64,000 nt of DNA, taken from assembly GCF_001424585.1 (NCBI RefSeq), contig NZ_LMPJ01000010.1:302288-366287 (forward strand). Reading direction: 5' to 3'. The DNA is from Chryseobacterium sp. Leaf180 (GTDB lineage: Bacteria > Bacteroidota > Bacteroidia > Flavobacteriales > Weeksellaceae). This document shows, one piece after another, positions 34,876-44,107 of the stretch. Position 1 is the stretch's first letter. Each line of letters begins with the position of its first letter. The notes beneath the pieces were generated by a model. It saw only the letters and a list, made by a program, of their open reading frames with translations. It ran no database searches and was not told the DNA's origin. A program made the position numbers and the translations under genes.

Positions 34876-34883
34876 CAAAAATA
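34876..34883 (-). promoter_or_regulatory. -7 promoter element 4 nt before the TrmH-family gene
   Basis: Minus strand TATTTTTG fits TAnnTTTG. Confidence 0.5.
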
Positions 34884-34935
34884 CTGATTTTAAAGGCGGT
34901 TGTTAATGGAATTATTAGATGAATAATTAAATTTA

Positions 34936-35080
34936 GACGCGAGCGAAGCGAGCGCCAAAAAGTGTTGAAAGGTTTTCTGTTTTTCAATTTCCTAAAAGTA
35001 ATTAAAAAAACAAACTTTATGAAAAGACAGAAATGTGATCCAGCTTATAGAACTTCTTTTTGAGGAGCGAAGCGGAGCAA
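34936..35080. repeat. Two GAGCGAAGCG-type repeat units in a gene-free gap
   Basis: GACGCGAGCGAAGCGAGCGC at 34936-34955 and GAGGAGCGAAGCGGAGCAAG at 35062-35081 share the core GAGCGAAGCG. They lie in a gene-free stretch (34872-35207) that is otherwise A/T-rich and holds only the asparaginase promoter. Their local GC content stands out. Such units are known as scattered intergenic strings in Flavobacteriia; the function is unknown. Confidence 0.4.
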
Positions 35081-35172
35081 GAAAGTAAAAGTGGAAGATA
35101 TAAATGAGAGAAAAGCGAACGCTTTTATCGAAATTTACGAAAGCAGTTCATGGCGCCCAAAAAATATCAGCC

Positions 35173-35202
35173 TTGCCGTTTTCTTTAAAAAATGTAATTT
35201 TG
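35173..35202 (+). promoter_or_regulatory. Asparaginase promoter (-33 TTG, -7 TAATTTTG)
   Basis: TTG at 35173-35175 and TAATTTTG at 35195-35202 are 19 nt apart, the Bacteroidota spacing. The -7 element ends 5 nt before the ATG at 35208, which supports that start and predicts a leaderless or near-leaderless mRNA. Confidence 0.6.
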
Positions 35203-35207
35203 ACCGC

Positions 35208-36230
35208 ATGAAGCGAAAAGTATTGTTGATCTACACCGGCGGGACCATTGGGATGGAAAAAGATTACGAAACCGGAAGCCTTCGTGCTTTCGATTTCGGA
35301 AACATTTTTGAGAAAATGCCGGAGATGAATCTGATGGAATGTGAGGTTTTTGTGCATTCTTTCACCGTTCCGATGGATTCTTCTGATATGGGACCGATGG
35401 AATGGAAAATGATTGCCGAACTGATCTTTGAAAATTATAAAAAGTACGACGGATTTCTGATTCTGCATGGGACGGACACGATGTCGTATTCGGCATCAGC
35501 ATTGAGTTTTATGCTGAAAGGCTTACAAAAACCGGTAATTTTCACTGGTTCTCAGCTTCCAATTGGCGATCTGCGGACGGATGCAAAAGAAAATCTTCTG
35601 ACAAGTCTTTATTACGCCAGCCTCTATGAAAATGATGAAGCTGTTGTACAGGAAGTGGCGATTTATTTTGAGTACAAACTTTTCCGTGGAAACCGTACGT
35701 TGAAGTATTCTGCGGAGTATTTTGACGCATACGACAGTCCGAATTTCCCGATTTTAGGACAATCTGGAGTTCATTTAAAAATTGAAAAAGAACATTTATT
35801 CCGTCCAGATTCTGGGCTGGAGTTTTCTATTGATACACATATTTCTGAGGAAGTTTTGTTCTGGCGAATTTTCCCGGGTATGAAACTGAGTTTTCTGGAA
35901 AATCTTTCAGAAGTAAAAGTTCTGATTTTGCAGGTTTTCGGTTCGGGAACGATCTTCAGCACGAATGAAACTTTAGAAATTTTAAAAAAGATCCGCGAAA
36001 AGGGAATTGAAATTGTCGTTGTAAGTCAGTGTATTTCTGGCGGAATTTCTTTCGGAAAATACGAAAACAGCAATGTTTTCGGGAAAATCGGATCAATAAG
36101 TGGAAGAGATATTACCGCCGAATCAGCAATTACCAAAGCAATGCATCTTACCGGAAACAAAAATTACACTTCAAGCTTTGCCGAAAGCTTCACGAAAAAT
36201 ATTTGCGGCGAAATTAGCGTCGATTTATAA
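35208..36230 (+). CDS. ansA: Type I L-asparaginase
   Basis: A 340-residue cytoplasmic-type asparaginase that hydrolyses L-asparagine to aspartate and ammonia. The first catalytic threonine lies in YTGGTIGM, and the second triad is in LHGTDTMSYSASALSFM with the usual Thr-Asp pair; the Lys in GDLRTDAKENL completes it. There is no signal peptide, matching type I. Longer starts upstream (from 35091) would cross the promoter, so the ATG at 35208 is used. Confidence 0.93.
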   Translation: MKRKVLLIYTGGTIGMEKDYETGSLRAFDFGNIFEKMPEMNLMECEVFVHSFTVPMDSSDMGPMEWKMIAELIFENYKKYDGFLILHGTDTMSYSASALSFMLKGLQKPVIFTGSQLPIGDLRTDAKENLLTSLYYASLYENDEAVVQEVAIYFEYKLFRGNRTLKYSAEYFDAYDSPNFPILGQSGVHLKIEKEHLFRPDSGLEFSIDTHISEEVLFWRIFPGMKLSFLENLSEVKVLILQVFGSGTIFSTNETLEILKKIREKGIEIVVVSQCISGGISFGKYENSNVFGKIGSISGRDITAESAITKAMHLTGNKNYTSSFAESFTKNICGEISVDL

Positions 36231-36239
36231 ATCGGGGTC

Positions 36240-36269
36240 TTGGATATTCCGCAAAAAAGTCTATTTTTG
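36240..36269 (+). promoter_or_regulatory. tRNA-Ser promoter
   Basis: TTGG at 36240-36243, 18 nt, then TATTTTTG at 36262-36269; the tRNA begins 13 nt later. This is a good example of the Bacteroidota sigma factor consensus. Confidence 0.65.
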
Positions 36270-36282
36270 CAGTCTTCAATTT

Positions 36283-36369
36283 AGAGAGGTGTCCGAGTGG
36301 TTGAAGGAGCTACCCTGGAAAGGTAGTATGCGGGTAACTGTATCGAGGGTTCGAATCCCTTCCTCTCTG
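36283..36369 (+). tRNA. tRNA-Ser (anticodon GGA)
   Basis: The 7-bp acceptor AGAGAGG/CCTCTCT, the anticodon stem CTACC/GGTAG with loop CTGGAAA (anticodon GGA, reading UCC/UCU), a long class II variable arm and the T arm with GGTTCGAATCC are all present; 87 nt, with no encoded CCA. Confidence 0.97.
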
Positions 36370-36371
36370 CA

Positions 36372-36402
36372 AAAAAAAGCCAGATCTCAAATCTGACTTT
36401 TT
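36372..36402. terminator. Terminator after tRNA-Ser
   Basis: CAGAT and ATCTG around a CTCAA loop, with extended AAAAAGC/ACTTTTT arms. It can serve both the tRNA and the convergent 36438 gene. Confidence 0.6.
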
Positions 36403-36437
36403 CAGTAAAAATTATATTCAATTTTAAATAAGAATCC

Positions 36438-37124
36438 TTAGTTGAGAACCGTTAGGTAATTTCGGTTTTGCAGATGAACTTTTATCAGCGATTTAGATTT
36501 CAGTTCGCAATACAGACTTTCTTCAAAAGCATTCATTGACTGCATTTTAAAGTCGATAAAATCAGCAATTTTAGCTGCAGATGAATAGAAACTTCTATAC
36601 AGACTGATATCTACCGTATTTCCGAATTTTGGTAAAAAAGCGTGTAAAAATGGTAAGGTTTTTTGATGTTTATGAAAATCGATACAAAATCCATTTGACT
36701 CTTTCATCGTAATGATATCGCGATCGTTAATGTAATCCAGAATACTTTCATTCTCTTTCATCGTAACATCATTTTTCTGGAAGTACAGATGAATTTTATC
36801 CAAAACGACCTGTGCATATTCCATCATCGTAATAGTTCTCACCTCAGAAACAATAGGAATTTTCGTTTTCGTCGTTCCGTTTTCGTTAAATGCAATCCCA
36901 AAATTTCCGCTGTTTGCAAAAAAGCAGTTTTTTACTTCTATAAAATCATTGATTTGTAAAGCGTCAGTTTTGTCATTGTATGAAATGTATGGCTTGTATA
37001 AGTCAGAAATGTTTTTTAAAAAATCCTGTTCAGAGGTATTATAATGTTCTTCAAACCACTGCTCCAAAAGATTGTAGTAGTTTTTTTCAAATTCTGTATA
37101 ACTTAAATAAAATGGTGTTTTCAT
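36438..37124 (-). CDS. Unknown cytoplasmic protein between tRNA-Ser and the efflux operon
   Basis: I do not recognise the family. The chosen start gives 228 residues beginning MKTPFYLSYTEFEKNYYNLLEQW. It has no signal peptide or membrane helix and is rich in aromatic and charged residues. A longer form of 286 residues from 37298 would add a false hydrophobic stretch, run through the efflux-operon terminator and pass the promoter at 37145-37152; it is rejected. Single gene. Confidence 0.65.
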   Translation of the reverse strand: MKTPFYLSYTEFEKNYYNLLEQWFEEHYNTSEQDFLKNISDLYKPYISYNDKTDALQINDFIEVKNCFFANSGNFGIAFNENGTTKTKIPIVSEVRTITMMEYAQVVLDKIHLYFQKNDVTMKENESILDYINDRDIITMKESNGFCIDFHKHQKTLPFLHAFLPKFGNTVDISLYRSFYSSAAKIADFIDFKMQSMNAFEESLYCELKSKSLIKVHLQNRNYLTVLN

Positions 37125-37144
37125 AGCTTTAAATTTTGTTACCC

Positions 37145-37152
37145 CAAAGCTA
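37145..37152 (-). promoter_or_regulatory. -7 promoter element for the 36438 gene
   Basis: Minus strand TAGCTTTG fits TAnnTTTG, 20 nt before the chosen start at 37124. Confidence 0.45.
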
Positions 37153-37218
37153 TCGTTGTAATGCGACAAAACTTGACGTGTTATTTTACTATTAATTAAT
37201 AAATAATAAAAAACTGTA

Positions 37219-37254
37219 CCAAAAAAAATAAGCAGCTCTATAAAAGAGCTGTTT
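37219..37254 (-). terminator. Terminator after the RND efflux operon
   Basis: CAGCTCT and AGAGCTG form a 7-bp stem; on the minus strand a run of eight T follows shortly after. Confidence 0.8.
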
Positions 37255-37278
37255 AACATAATTTTATGGTATACGAAT

Positions 37279-38721
37279 CTATTTCCAGCCGCCGCCAAGA
37301 CCTTTATAGATATCGACTATCGTTGTCAGCTGTTTCTGCTTCGCTTCAATAAGTTCCATTTTTGCATCCAATGCATCGCGCTGATTCAATAAAACTTCGA
37401 TGTAATCTGCACGTGAATTTCGGAAAAGCTGGTTTGCAATATCAATTGACTGATCCAAAGCTTTAGATTCCTGCGATTTCAACTCGTAATATTTATCAAT
37501 ATTTTTCACCTTCGACATCAGATTGGCAATATCCAGATACGCATTCAAAATTGTTTTATCATATTCATACAAAGCCTGAATCTGCTTCGCATCGGCGGTT
37601 GCAAAATTTGCTTTGATCGCACTTTTATTGATCAGCGGACCGGCGAGTTCTCCGGCAAGATTATAGGCAATCGACTCTGGAAGTTTTACTAAATATGAAG
37701 GTTTAAAAGCTTCCAAACCTAAAGTCGCAGAAATTTCCAGATTTGGATAAAACTCTTTTCTCGCTGCTTCAACATCTAATTTTGCTGATTTTAATTCAAA
37801 TTCTGCCTCCTTAATGTCAGGTCTGTTAGAAAGCAGCTGCGCGGGAATTCCCGTGTAAACGGTTTGCGGAATCATTGCCATGAAACTTTCTTTCGTACGC
37901 ACAATCGGCTGCGGATATCGGCCACAAAGCGCATTAATCTCGTTTTCTTTCTCGGTTATTTCCTGACGAACCGTGTATTCTCTCGCTTTTGACTTCGCCA
38001 GTTCAGCTTCAAACTTTTTCACAGCAAGTTCTGTCGCAGCTGCTGCCTGTTTCTGAATTCTTGAAATATCTAAGGCTTTCTGCTGCAGCGTCGTATATTG
38101 CTGAATAATGTCAAGCTCATTATCAAGCGCCAAAAGTTCGTAATAATTATTAGCTACTTCTTCAATAAGGTTGGTCAGAACAAAATTTTTCCCTTCCACC
38201 GTCGACAGATAATGCGCTACGGCAGCATCTTTCTCATTTCTGAGTTTTTTCCAGATGTCGATTTCCCAGTTTGCAGTCAAACCACCACCAAAATTCATCA
38301 GAGGATCCGGGATAGGTTTTCCTGGTTCAATATCGGTCGTTGCATCGCCGGCACCTTCGCTGGTATATCTTCCGGGTTTATTAACGCCGGTTCCCAATCC
38401 TGCACGAACTTCAGGTGAAAGTTTTCCTTTTTTAGCAATCACTCCGCTGCGGGCAATTTCAATATCCTGTAGCGTGATCATTAAATCCTGATTGTTTTTT
38501 AATGAAGTTTCGATTAAAACTACCAGATTCGGATCGGTAAAAAACTGTCTCCAGGGCGTTGTCCCCGAATTGTTATTGGCATCCGCATCATTTTCCTGTG
38601 TGAAATTCTGCGGAACATTTTCTTTCACTTCGTCTTTGATCACCGTTGCCATCGGCGCTTTGCAGCTTGCCAAAGCCAGGGAAACGGCTGCAGCAGCTAA
38701 AAATTTACTATAAATCTTCAT
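37279..38721 (-). CDS. Outer-membrane efflux channel lipoprotein (TolC/NodT type)
   Basis: A 480-residue protein with a lipoprotein signal ending AVSLALASCKAP, then two outer_membrane_efflux (TolC-like) repeats with long coiled-coil helices, including IEIARSGVIAKKGKLSP and LLSNRPDIKEAEFELKSA, the usual family marks. It forms the trimeric outer-membrane exit of a tripartite pump. It overlaps the RND gene's stop by 14 nt and is the last gene of the operon. A longer reading from 38805 is rejected because it would hide the lipoprotein signal. Confidence 0.95.
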   Translation of the reverse strand: MKIYSKFLAAAAVSLALASCKAPMATVIKDEVKENVPQNFTQENDADANNNSGTTPWRQFFTDPNLVVLIETSLKNNQDLMITLQDIEIARSGVIAKKGKLSPEVRAGLGTGVNKPGRYTSEGAGDATTDIEPGKPIPDPLMNFGGGLTANWEIDIWKKLRNEKDAAVAHYLSTVEGKNFVLTNLIEEVANNYYELLALDNELDIIQQYTTLQQKALDISRIQKQAAAATELAVKKFEAELAKSKAREYTVRQEITEKENEINALCGRYPQPIVRTKESFMAMIPQTVYTGIPAQLLSNRPDIKEAEFELKSAKLDVEAARKEFYPNLEISATLGLEAFKPSYLVKLPESIAYNLAGELAGPLINKSAIKANFATADAKQIQALYEYDKTILNAYLDIANLMSKVKNIDKYYELKSQESKALDQSIDIANQLFRNSRADYIEVLLNQRDALDAKMELIEAKQKQLTTIVDIYKGLGGGWK

Positions 38722-41700
38722 GTTTATCATCGTGTTGGTAAGGTTCTGTTTGTTCTGTAAGCGGGTTTTCCTCTTCGTACTTTGAAAGTCTCGATTTCTC
38801 TGCAATTCTTCCGAAAATATAATACAAGCCAGGAATGATCATCAGACCGAAAACGGTTCCGATTAACATACCGCCGGCCGCTGCGGTTCCGATGGTACGG
38901 TTTCCTGTTGCGCCCGGACCGGTTGCAATTACCAAAGGAATCAACCCTGCGATGAATGCAAATGAAGTCATCAAAATCGGTCTGAAACGGATGGAGGCAC
39001 CTTCAATCGCAGCCTTTGCGACAGAAACTCCTTCAGCCTTCCTCTGCACGGCAAACTCAATAATCAAAACGGCATTTTTACCTAGAAGACCGATGAGCAT
39101 TACCATCGCTACCTGCGCGTAAATATTATTTTCTAAGCCTAAAAGTTTCAGACATAAAAACGCTCCGAAAATCCCGGTTGGCAGCGATAAAATCACAGGT
39201 AAAGGCAAAATGAAACTTTCATACTGCGCCGAAAGGATCAGATAAACGAATCCCAGACACACAAGGAAAATAAAGACTGCTTCGTTTCCGCGGCTTACTT
39301 CATCTTTAGAAATCCCGGCCCAGTCAATACCAAAACCTCTCGGTAATGTTTTATCTGCAACTTCCTGAATGGCTTTAATAGCCTGACCCGAACTGTAACC
39401 CGGCGCTGGTGTTCCGCTCACCTCAGAAGAATTGTACATATTGTGACGGGTGATTTCCGAGAGACCATACACTTTTTCCATGTGCATAAAATCTGAATAC
39501 GGTACCATTTCGTCTTTATCATTTTTCACATAAAGCTTCATCAAATCACTCGGCAACGCGCGATATTGTGGGCCAGCCTGAACGATTACCTTATACGGCC
39601 TGTCGAAACGGATGAAACTGGTTTCGTAGTTTGAACCGATTAAAGTCGAAAGGTTATCCATCGCTTTTTCGATGGTAACGCCTTTCTGCTCGGCCAGATC
39701 ATTATCAACTTTAAGCATATACTGCGGGAAACTCGCCGAGTAAAATGTAAATGCAGAGCCGAGTTCAGGACGTTTTTTAAGTTCGCGGACAAAATCTGTA
39801 CTCACTTTTTCCATTTTCTGATAATCGCCGCTTCCCGCTTTATCCAAAAGCCGGAGCTCAAAACCACCTGCGGCTCCATAACCCGGAATTGACGGCGGCT
39901 GGAAGAATTCGATATTCGCACCCGGAATATTTTTGGCTTTCTGTTCCAGTTTTTCAATGATCTCAGCCGCAGACTCTTTTCGGTCGCTCCAGTCTTTAAG
40001 GTTGATAAGACACGTTCCCGAGTTTGATCCTGTACCTTCGGTAAGAATTTCGTAACCTGCAAGCGAAGAAACTGACTGTACGCCATCGATGTCTTCAGAT
40101 TCTCTCAGAAGTTCTTTTGCAATCTGATTTGTTCTTTCTAAAGTCGAGCCTGGCGGCGTCTGAATAATCGCGTAAATCATTCCCTGATCTTCACTCGGAA
40201 TGAAACCTGACGGAATGCTGTTGCTTAAGAAAAATGCGCCAGCACAGAATAGAGCAAGCAAAGGCAGCGTGACCATTTTTCGTGTTACTGTTTTATTCAG
40301 CAAACGCTCGTATTTTCCCTGTCCTTTATTAAAAAGTGCATTAAATTTATCAAGGAAAACAGTAATCGGCGTTTTCTTTTTTGGTTTTCCGTGGGTGTTT
40401 TTTAAAATTAAAGCACATAAAGCCGGCGTTAAAGTTAAAGCAACAACTCCGGAAAGCATGATCGAGGAAACCATAGTGATCGAAAACTGACGGTAAAAAA
40501 CGCCCACCGGACCAGACATAAATGCCACCGGAATAAATACCGCTGCCATTACCAAAGTAATCGCGATAATTGCACCGCTGATCTCGTGCATCGCTTCCTC
40601 AGTGGCTTTTAACGGAGAAAGATTTTTCTCTTCCATCTTCGCGTGGACAGCTTCAATCACCACAATCGCGTCATCGACGACGACCCCAATTGCCATGACC
40701 AAGGCAAAAAGCGAAATCATATTTAAAGTAATCCCAAATGCCGACATGATAGCAAAAGTTCCTACCAAAGAAACCGGAACAGCCAGCGCAGGAATTAAGG
40801 TTGATCGCCAGTCGCCAAGGAAAAGGAAAACCACGATCGCTACGAGAATAAATGCCTCAAATAAAGTGTGCACTACTTTTTCGATCGATGCATCTAAGAA
40901 TCGCGAAACATCATAACTGATGTCGTAATGCATTCCTTTCGGAAAATTATTTTTCTCCAGATCAGCCATCAGCGCCTTTACGTTTTTGATAACATCGCTG
41001 GCGTTTGAGCCGTAGGACTGCTTTACCGTAATCGCGGCAGAAGGTTTTCCGTTTAGTGTAGAATAAATATCGTACATCGAACTTCCAAACTCGATATCTG
41101 CAACATCTTTCAGACGTACAAATTCGCCATCAGGTTTAGATTTAAGGATGATATTTCCGTAATCTTTTTCGTTGTTGTAACGACCGGGATATTTAAGAAT
41201 ATATTCGAAGGACTGCGATCTTTTCCCCGAACTTTCACCCGTTTTTCCCGGCGAAGCTTCCAAACTCTGCTCGTTTAAAGATTCCATCACTTCGTCTGCT
41301 GAAATATCATAAGCCGTCATGCGGTCAGGTTTCAGCCAGATTCTCATCGCATATTCACGTGTTCCCAAAATATCGGCAAAACCAACTCCACCGACACGGC
41401 GAAGTTCAGACATCACGTTGATATCCGCATAGTTAAAAAGAAATTTCTGGTCAGCCTTCGGATCGTCACTGTACAAATTGATGTACATTAACATATTCGG
41501 TTCTTCACGCGTGATTTTTACACCTTCACGCACGACAAGCGGCGGAAGTTTATTTACAACAGACGAAACTCTGTTTTGAACATTTACTGCTGCTACATTC
41601 GGATCTGTTCCCAAATCAAAAACCACCTGAATAGATGCTTCACCATCATTACCGGCATCCGAAGTCATATACTTCATTCCAGGCAAACCGTTTAATCCTC

Positions 41701-41899
41701 TTTCCAGAGGAATCACTACCGATTTGATGAGCAACTCGTTATTTGCTCCCGGATAATCGGCGGTGATATTTACTTTCGGTGGTGAGATCGCAGGAAACTG
41801 CGTTACGGGCAATTTTACCAGCGATAAAATGCCGAGAAAAACAATAATCAGCGAGATTACAATCGACAGAACGGGTCTGCGTATAAATTTTTTAAACAT
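38708..41899 (-). CDS. RND efflux pump inner-membrane transporter (HAE1 type)
   Basis: A 1,063-residue, 12-helix proton-driven exporter of the AcrB/MexB group. The helix 4 proton site is GVVVDDAIVVIEAVHAKMEE with two adjacent Asp; the two large periplasmic loops with porter domains are complete, and the start FIRRPVLSIVISLIIVFLGI and the late GLLGKNAVLIIEFA segments are typical. HAE1 pumps export drugs, detergents and bile salts. It lies between the adaptor (6 nt upstream) and the outer-membrane channel. Confidence 0.97.
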   Translation of the reverse strand: MFKKFIRRPVLSIVISLIIVFLGILSLVKLPVTQFPAISPPKVNITADYPGANNELLIKSVVIPLERGLNGLPGMKYMTSDAGNDGEASIQVVFDLGTDPNVAAVNVQNRVSSVVNKLPPLVVREGVKITREEPNMLMYINLYSDDPKADQKFLFNYADINVMSELRRVGGVGFADILGTREYAMRIWLKPDRMTAYDISADEVMESLNEQSLEASPGKTGESSGKRSQSFEYILKYPGRYNNEKDYGNIILKSKPDGEFVRLKDVADIEFGSSMYDIYSTLNGKPSAAITVKQSYGSNASDVIKNVKALMADLEKNNFPKGMHYDISYDVSRFLDASIEKVVHTLFEAFILVAIVVFLFLGDWRSTLIPALAVPVSLVGTFAIMSAFGITLNMISLFALVMAIGVVVDDAIVVIEAVHAKMEEKNLSPLKATEEAMHEISGAIIAITLVMAAVFIPVAFMSGPVGVFYRQFSITMVSSIMLSGVVALTLTPALCALILKNTHGKPKKKTPITVFLDKFNALFNKGQGKYERLLNKTVTRKMVTLPLLALFCAGAFFLSNSIPSGFIPSEDQGMIYAIIQTPPGSTLERTNQIAKELLRESEDIDGVQSVSSLAGYEILTEGTGSNSGTCLINLKDWSDRKESAAEIIEKLEQKAKNIPGANIEFFQPPSIPGYGAAGGFELRLLDKAGSGDYQKMEKVSTDFVRELKKRPELGSAFTFYSASFPQYMLKVDNDLAEQKGVTIEKAMDNLSTLIGSNYETSFIRFDRPYKVIVQAGPQYRALPSDLMKLYVKNDKDEMVPYSDFMHMEKVYGLSEITRHNMYNSSEVSGTPAPGYSSGQAIKAIQEVADKTLPRGFGIDWAGISKDEVSRGNEAVFIFLVCLGFVYLILSAQYESFILPLPVILSLPTGIFGAFLCLKLLGLENNIYAQVAMVMLIGLLGKNAVLIIEFAVQRKAEGVSVAKAAIEGASIRFRPILMTSFAFIAGLIPLVIATGPGATGNRTIGTAAAGGMLIGTVFGLMIIPGLYYIFGRIAEKSRLSKYEEENPLTEQTEPYQHDDKHEDL

Positions 41900-41905
41900 A
41901 ATCTA

Positions 41906-42991
41906 CTACTCTGCTTTTAATTTCAAAGACTGAAGAACTTTCTTCGGATCCTGATATTTTACCTGAACTTTTTGATCGTCTTTTACTTTCTGCACACCTT
42001 CCAGCAAAATTCTATCGTTTGCCGAAATTCCTGAAGCAACTACGTAAACATCCGGCAACTCGTACGCAATTTTGATATTTTTTGATCTTGCCACACCGTC
42101 TTTTCCAATCACGAAAACATATTTCTGATCCTGAATTTCATACGTTGCTTTCTGTGGAATGATGAGCGCTTTATTTAAAGGTAAAGTCATGCGAACTTTT
42201 CCGGTTTCGCCGTTTCTGAGAAGACGGTCAACATTCGGAAATTTAGCACGGAATGCGATATTTCCGGTTTCATTATCAAATTCACCTTCAATGGTTTGAA
42301 TCACACCTTGCTGCGGAAAGCTTTCGCCATTTGCCATAATCAGTGAGACCTGATTATTGCCACGATCTGCCGCATGCATTTGATAACTTAAATATTCAGG
42401 CTCAGAAACATTAAAATAACTGTACATCGCGGTGTTGTCTGAAAGCGAAGTCAAAAGATCACCTTCATCAATAAGACTTCCCAGTTTCAAAGGAATTCTG
42501 TTGATCATTCCGGAAAACGGCGCTTTAATATCAGTAAATGACAAGTGAATCTGAGCCAGTTTCATCTCGGCATTTGCAGCATCAAGTTTTGCTTTTGCCA
42601 TCGATCTTTCATTTTTAGATACAATGTTGTTGTTGGAAAGCGTGGTGGCATTTTTCAGTTCAATATTCGCCTGTTCAACTTCAGCTCTCGCTTTCATCAA
42701 TTCTGCCTGATACAATTGCGGCATAATTCGGAAAAGGGTTTGTCCGGCTTTCACATATTGACCTTCATCCACATATATTTTTTCGAGGAACCCTTTTTCC
42801 TGCGCGCGGATTTCAATATTTTTTACAGACTGAATTTGGGCTACGTAATCTTTGTTGATAATCGTATCCATCACCACAGGCGTGGTCACAGGATATACAG
42901 TTTGCTCTTCTTTTTCTGCCTTTTCTTTGTTGCAGCTGTAAAGGAAAGCCATTGTGCAAAAAACAGCACAGGTAACAACTCGTTTAATCAT
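41906..42991 (-). CDS. RND efflux periplasmic adaptor lipoprotein
   Basis: A 361-residue membrane-fusion protein with a lipoprotein signal ending TMAFLYSCNKEK. The order of hairpin, lipoyl-like (GFLEKIYVDEGQYVKAGQTLF) and beta-barrel domains is as in AcrA/MexA, quoted here in part. It joins the RND transporter to the outer-membrane channel. It is the first gene of the pump operon; gap to the RND gene 6 nt. No repressor is adjacent, so control is not visible. Confidence 0.95.
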   Translation of the reverse strand: MIKRVVTCAVFCTMAFLYSCNKEKAEKEEQTVYPVTTPVVMDTIINKDYVAQIQSVKNIEIRAQEKGFLEKIYVDEGQYVKAGQTLFRIMPQLYQAELMKARAEVEQANIELKNATTLSNNNIVSKNERSMAKAKLDAANAEMKLAQIHLSFTDIKAPFSGMINRIPLKLGSLIDEGDLLTSLSDNTAMYSYFNVSEPEYLSYQMHAADRGNNQVSLIMANGESFPQQGVIQTIEGEFDNETGNIAFRAKFPNVDRLLRNGETGKVRMTLPLNKALIIPQKATYEIQDQKYVFVIGKDGVARSKNIKIAYELPDVYVVASGISANDRILLEGVQKVKDDQKVQVKYQDPKKVLQSLKLKAE

Positions 42992-43111
42992 GAGGAGTGT
43001 ATAATTTCGTTAAAATAGTTTGAAGACTTGAGAATTGGGCTGTTACCTAAAATAAGATGCACAGCAAAATGCTTTCAGGAAAATTCTGAAAGAGTAGAAA
43101 GAATTAAAATT

Positions 43112-43495
43112 CTAAACTCTGATAGAGCGGATGAAAATGAATTTTTTTACAGAATATAAAAGCGAAAAAGCGCTGTAGAATTGATTTGCGCTTTGCTGTA
43201 CTGCAAAAATAAAAGAGTAAAGAAGACCAAAAACTGTTGCGAAAACAGCCAGTTCTTCGATAGAATCAGCGATCTGAAAGCTGTCTTCTTCCAGTTCGAT
43301 AAGTGAAGAACTTCCTGTGGAAGCCGCCGAAGCAGTGAGTTTCGCAGAATTGTTTGCGCCTGCTCCCGAAGTTTTTGGAAGACTGTGCGAGACTTTCCCC
43401 TGAAAATTTTTGTCGACTGTTTTCACATTCAGTTTACTCTCTACTACGAATAGCAGAAAGAGAACGGAAAAAAAGTAAACAACGTAATTCTTCAT
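43112..43495 (-). CDS. Small membrane protein upstream of the efflux operon
   Basis: I do not recognise the family. The 127-residue product opens MKNYVVYFFSVLFLLFVV (signal or membrane anchor), has a Ser/Thr/Ala-rich centre (LTASAASTGSSSLIELEEDS), then a predicted helix ELAVFATVFGLLYSFIFAV and a basic tail KKFIFIRSIRV. It lies 120 nt upstream of the adaptor on the same strand and could be the first cistron of the pump operon. An earlier ATG at 43507 adds four residues. Confidence 0.6.
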   Translation of the reverse strand: MKNYVVYFFSVLFLLFVVESKLNVKTVDKNFQGKVSHSLPKTSGAGANNSAKLTASAASTGSSSLIELEEDSFQIADSIEELAVFATVFGLLYSFIFAVQQSANQFYSAFSLLYSVKKFIFIRSIRV

Positions 43496-43726
43496 TTGAT
43501 GGGACAAAGGTAAGTCTTGCCATTAAGCTTTGAAAAAGGATTAACAAAGTTTAACTCTAATTTAAAATGAATAAAGACAGTTTTTGGAATAAGAATATCA
43601 TTATGATAAAATGAATCGATATATTAAATTTTGAATAATTAATAATAATTTATAAAATTTTAACATTTTTTAATCAAAATACTGTAACTTTACCGCACCA
43701 AAATAAACCGCTTAAAAAACACTAAA

Positions 43727-44104
43727 ATGAAAAATTCATTCCTTCTCGCAGTATTCTGTCTTATAACACTGCAATGCACCCATTCTACTCAGGAAAGCCC
43801 GGCTGAAAATATTCAAAAAACTCAAACTGCCAAACCAAAAATTGCTGCTGAAGTTTTTCAGGATGACTTTGGAGATAAACTTGAAGTGTATCGTGACGAA
43901 AACGAAAAAAAACTGAGCGTAAAATTTGGCGGTAAAGTGTACGACCTAAAAAAAGAGTTTGAGAGTGCTAGCTTTTCCACCAGTGATAACGTCTATCAGT
44001 TTACAGAAACGAAACGCGAGATCACTTTTATGAAAAAAAACATTGGAATGGTGTTATTTCACGGGAAGAAAAATGCTGCTTATAACAAAATTGCAGCCCA
44101 ATAA
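43727..44104 (+). CDS. Lipoprotein, possibly MliC-like
   Basis: A 125-residue product with a lipoprotein signal ending ITLQCTHS. The mature part is a short beta-rich domain (KLEVYRDENEKKLSVKFGGKVYDL, quoted in part: EKKLSVKFGG) whose order of strands and late KKNIGMVLFHGK recalls MliC-type inhibitors of c-type lysozyme, but the family cysteine pair and the SASG motif are not clear. I treat the MliC idea as a weak guess. It converges on the DAO-type oxidoreductase with 3 nt between stops. Confidence 0.6.
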   Translation: MKNSFLLAVFCLITLQCTHSTQESPAENIQKTQTAKPKIAAEVFQDDFGDKLEVYRDENEKKLSVKFGGKVYDLKKEFESASFSTSDNVYQFTETKREITFMKKNIGMVLFHGKKNAAYNKIAAQ

Positions 44105-44107
44105 TTT

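Noticed and set aside
36438..37298. The 286-residue reading of the unknown gene near tRNA-Ser
   Set aside because: The extra 58 residues run through the efflux-operon terminator and a TAGCTTTG promoter element; the false hydrophobic stretch comes from A/T-rich non-coding DNA.
42545..43018. A 157-codon open frame on the plus strand opposite the efflux adaptor
   Set aside because: It is antisense to a secure adaptor gene and its Phe/His/Arg-rich text has no protein-like pattern.
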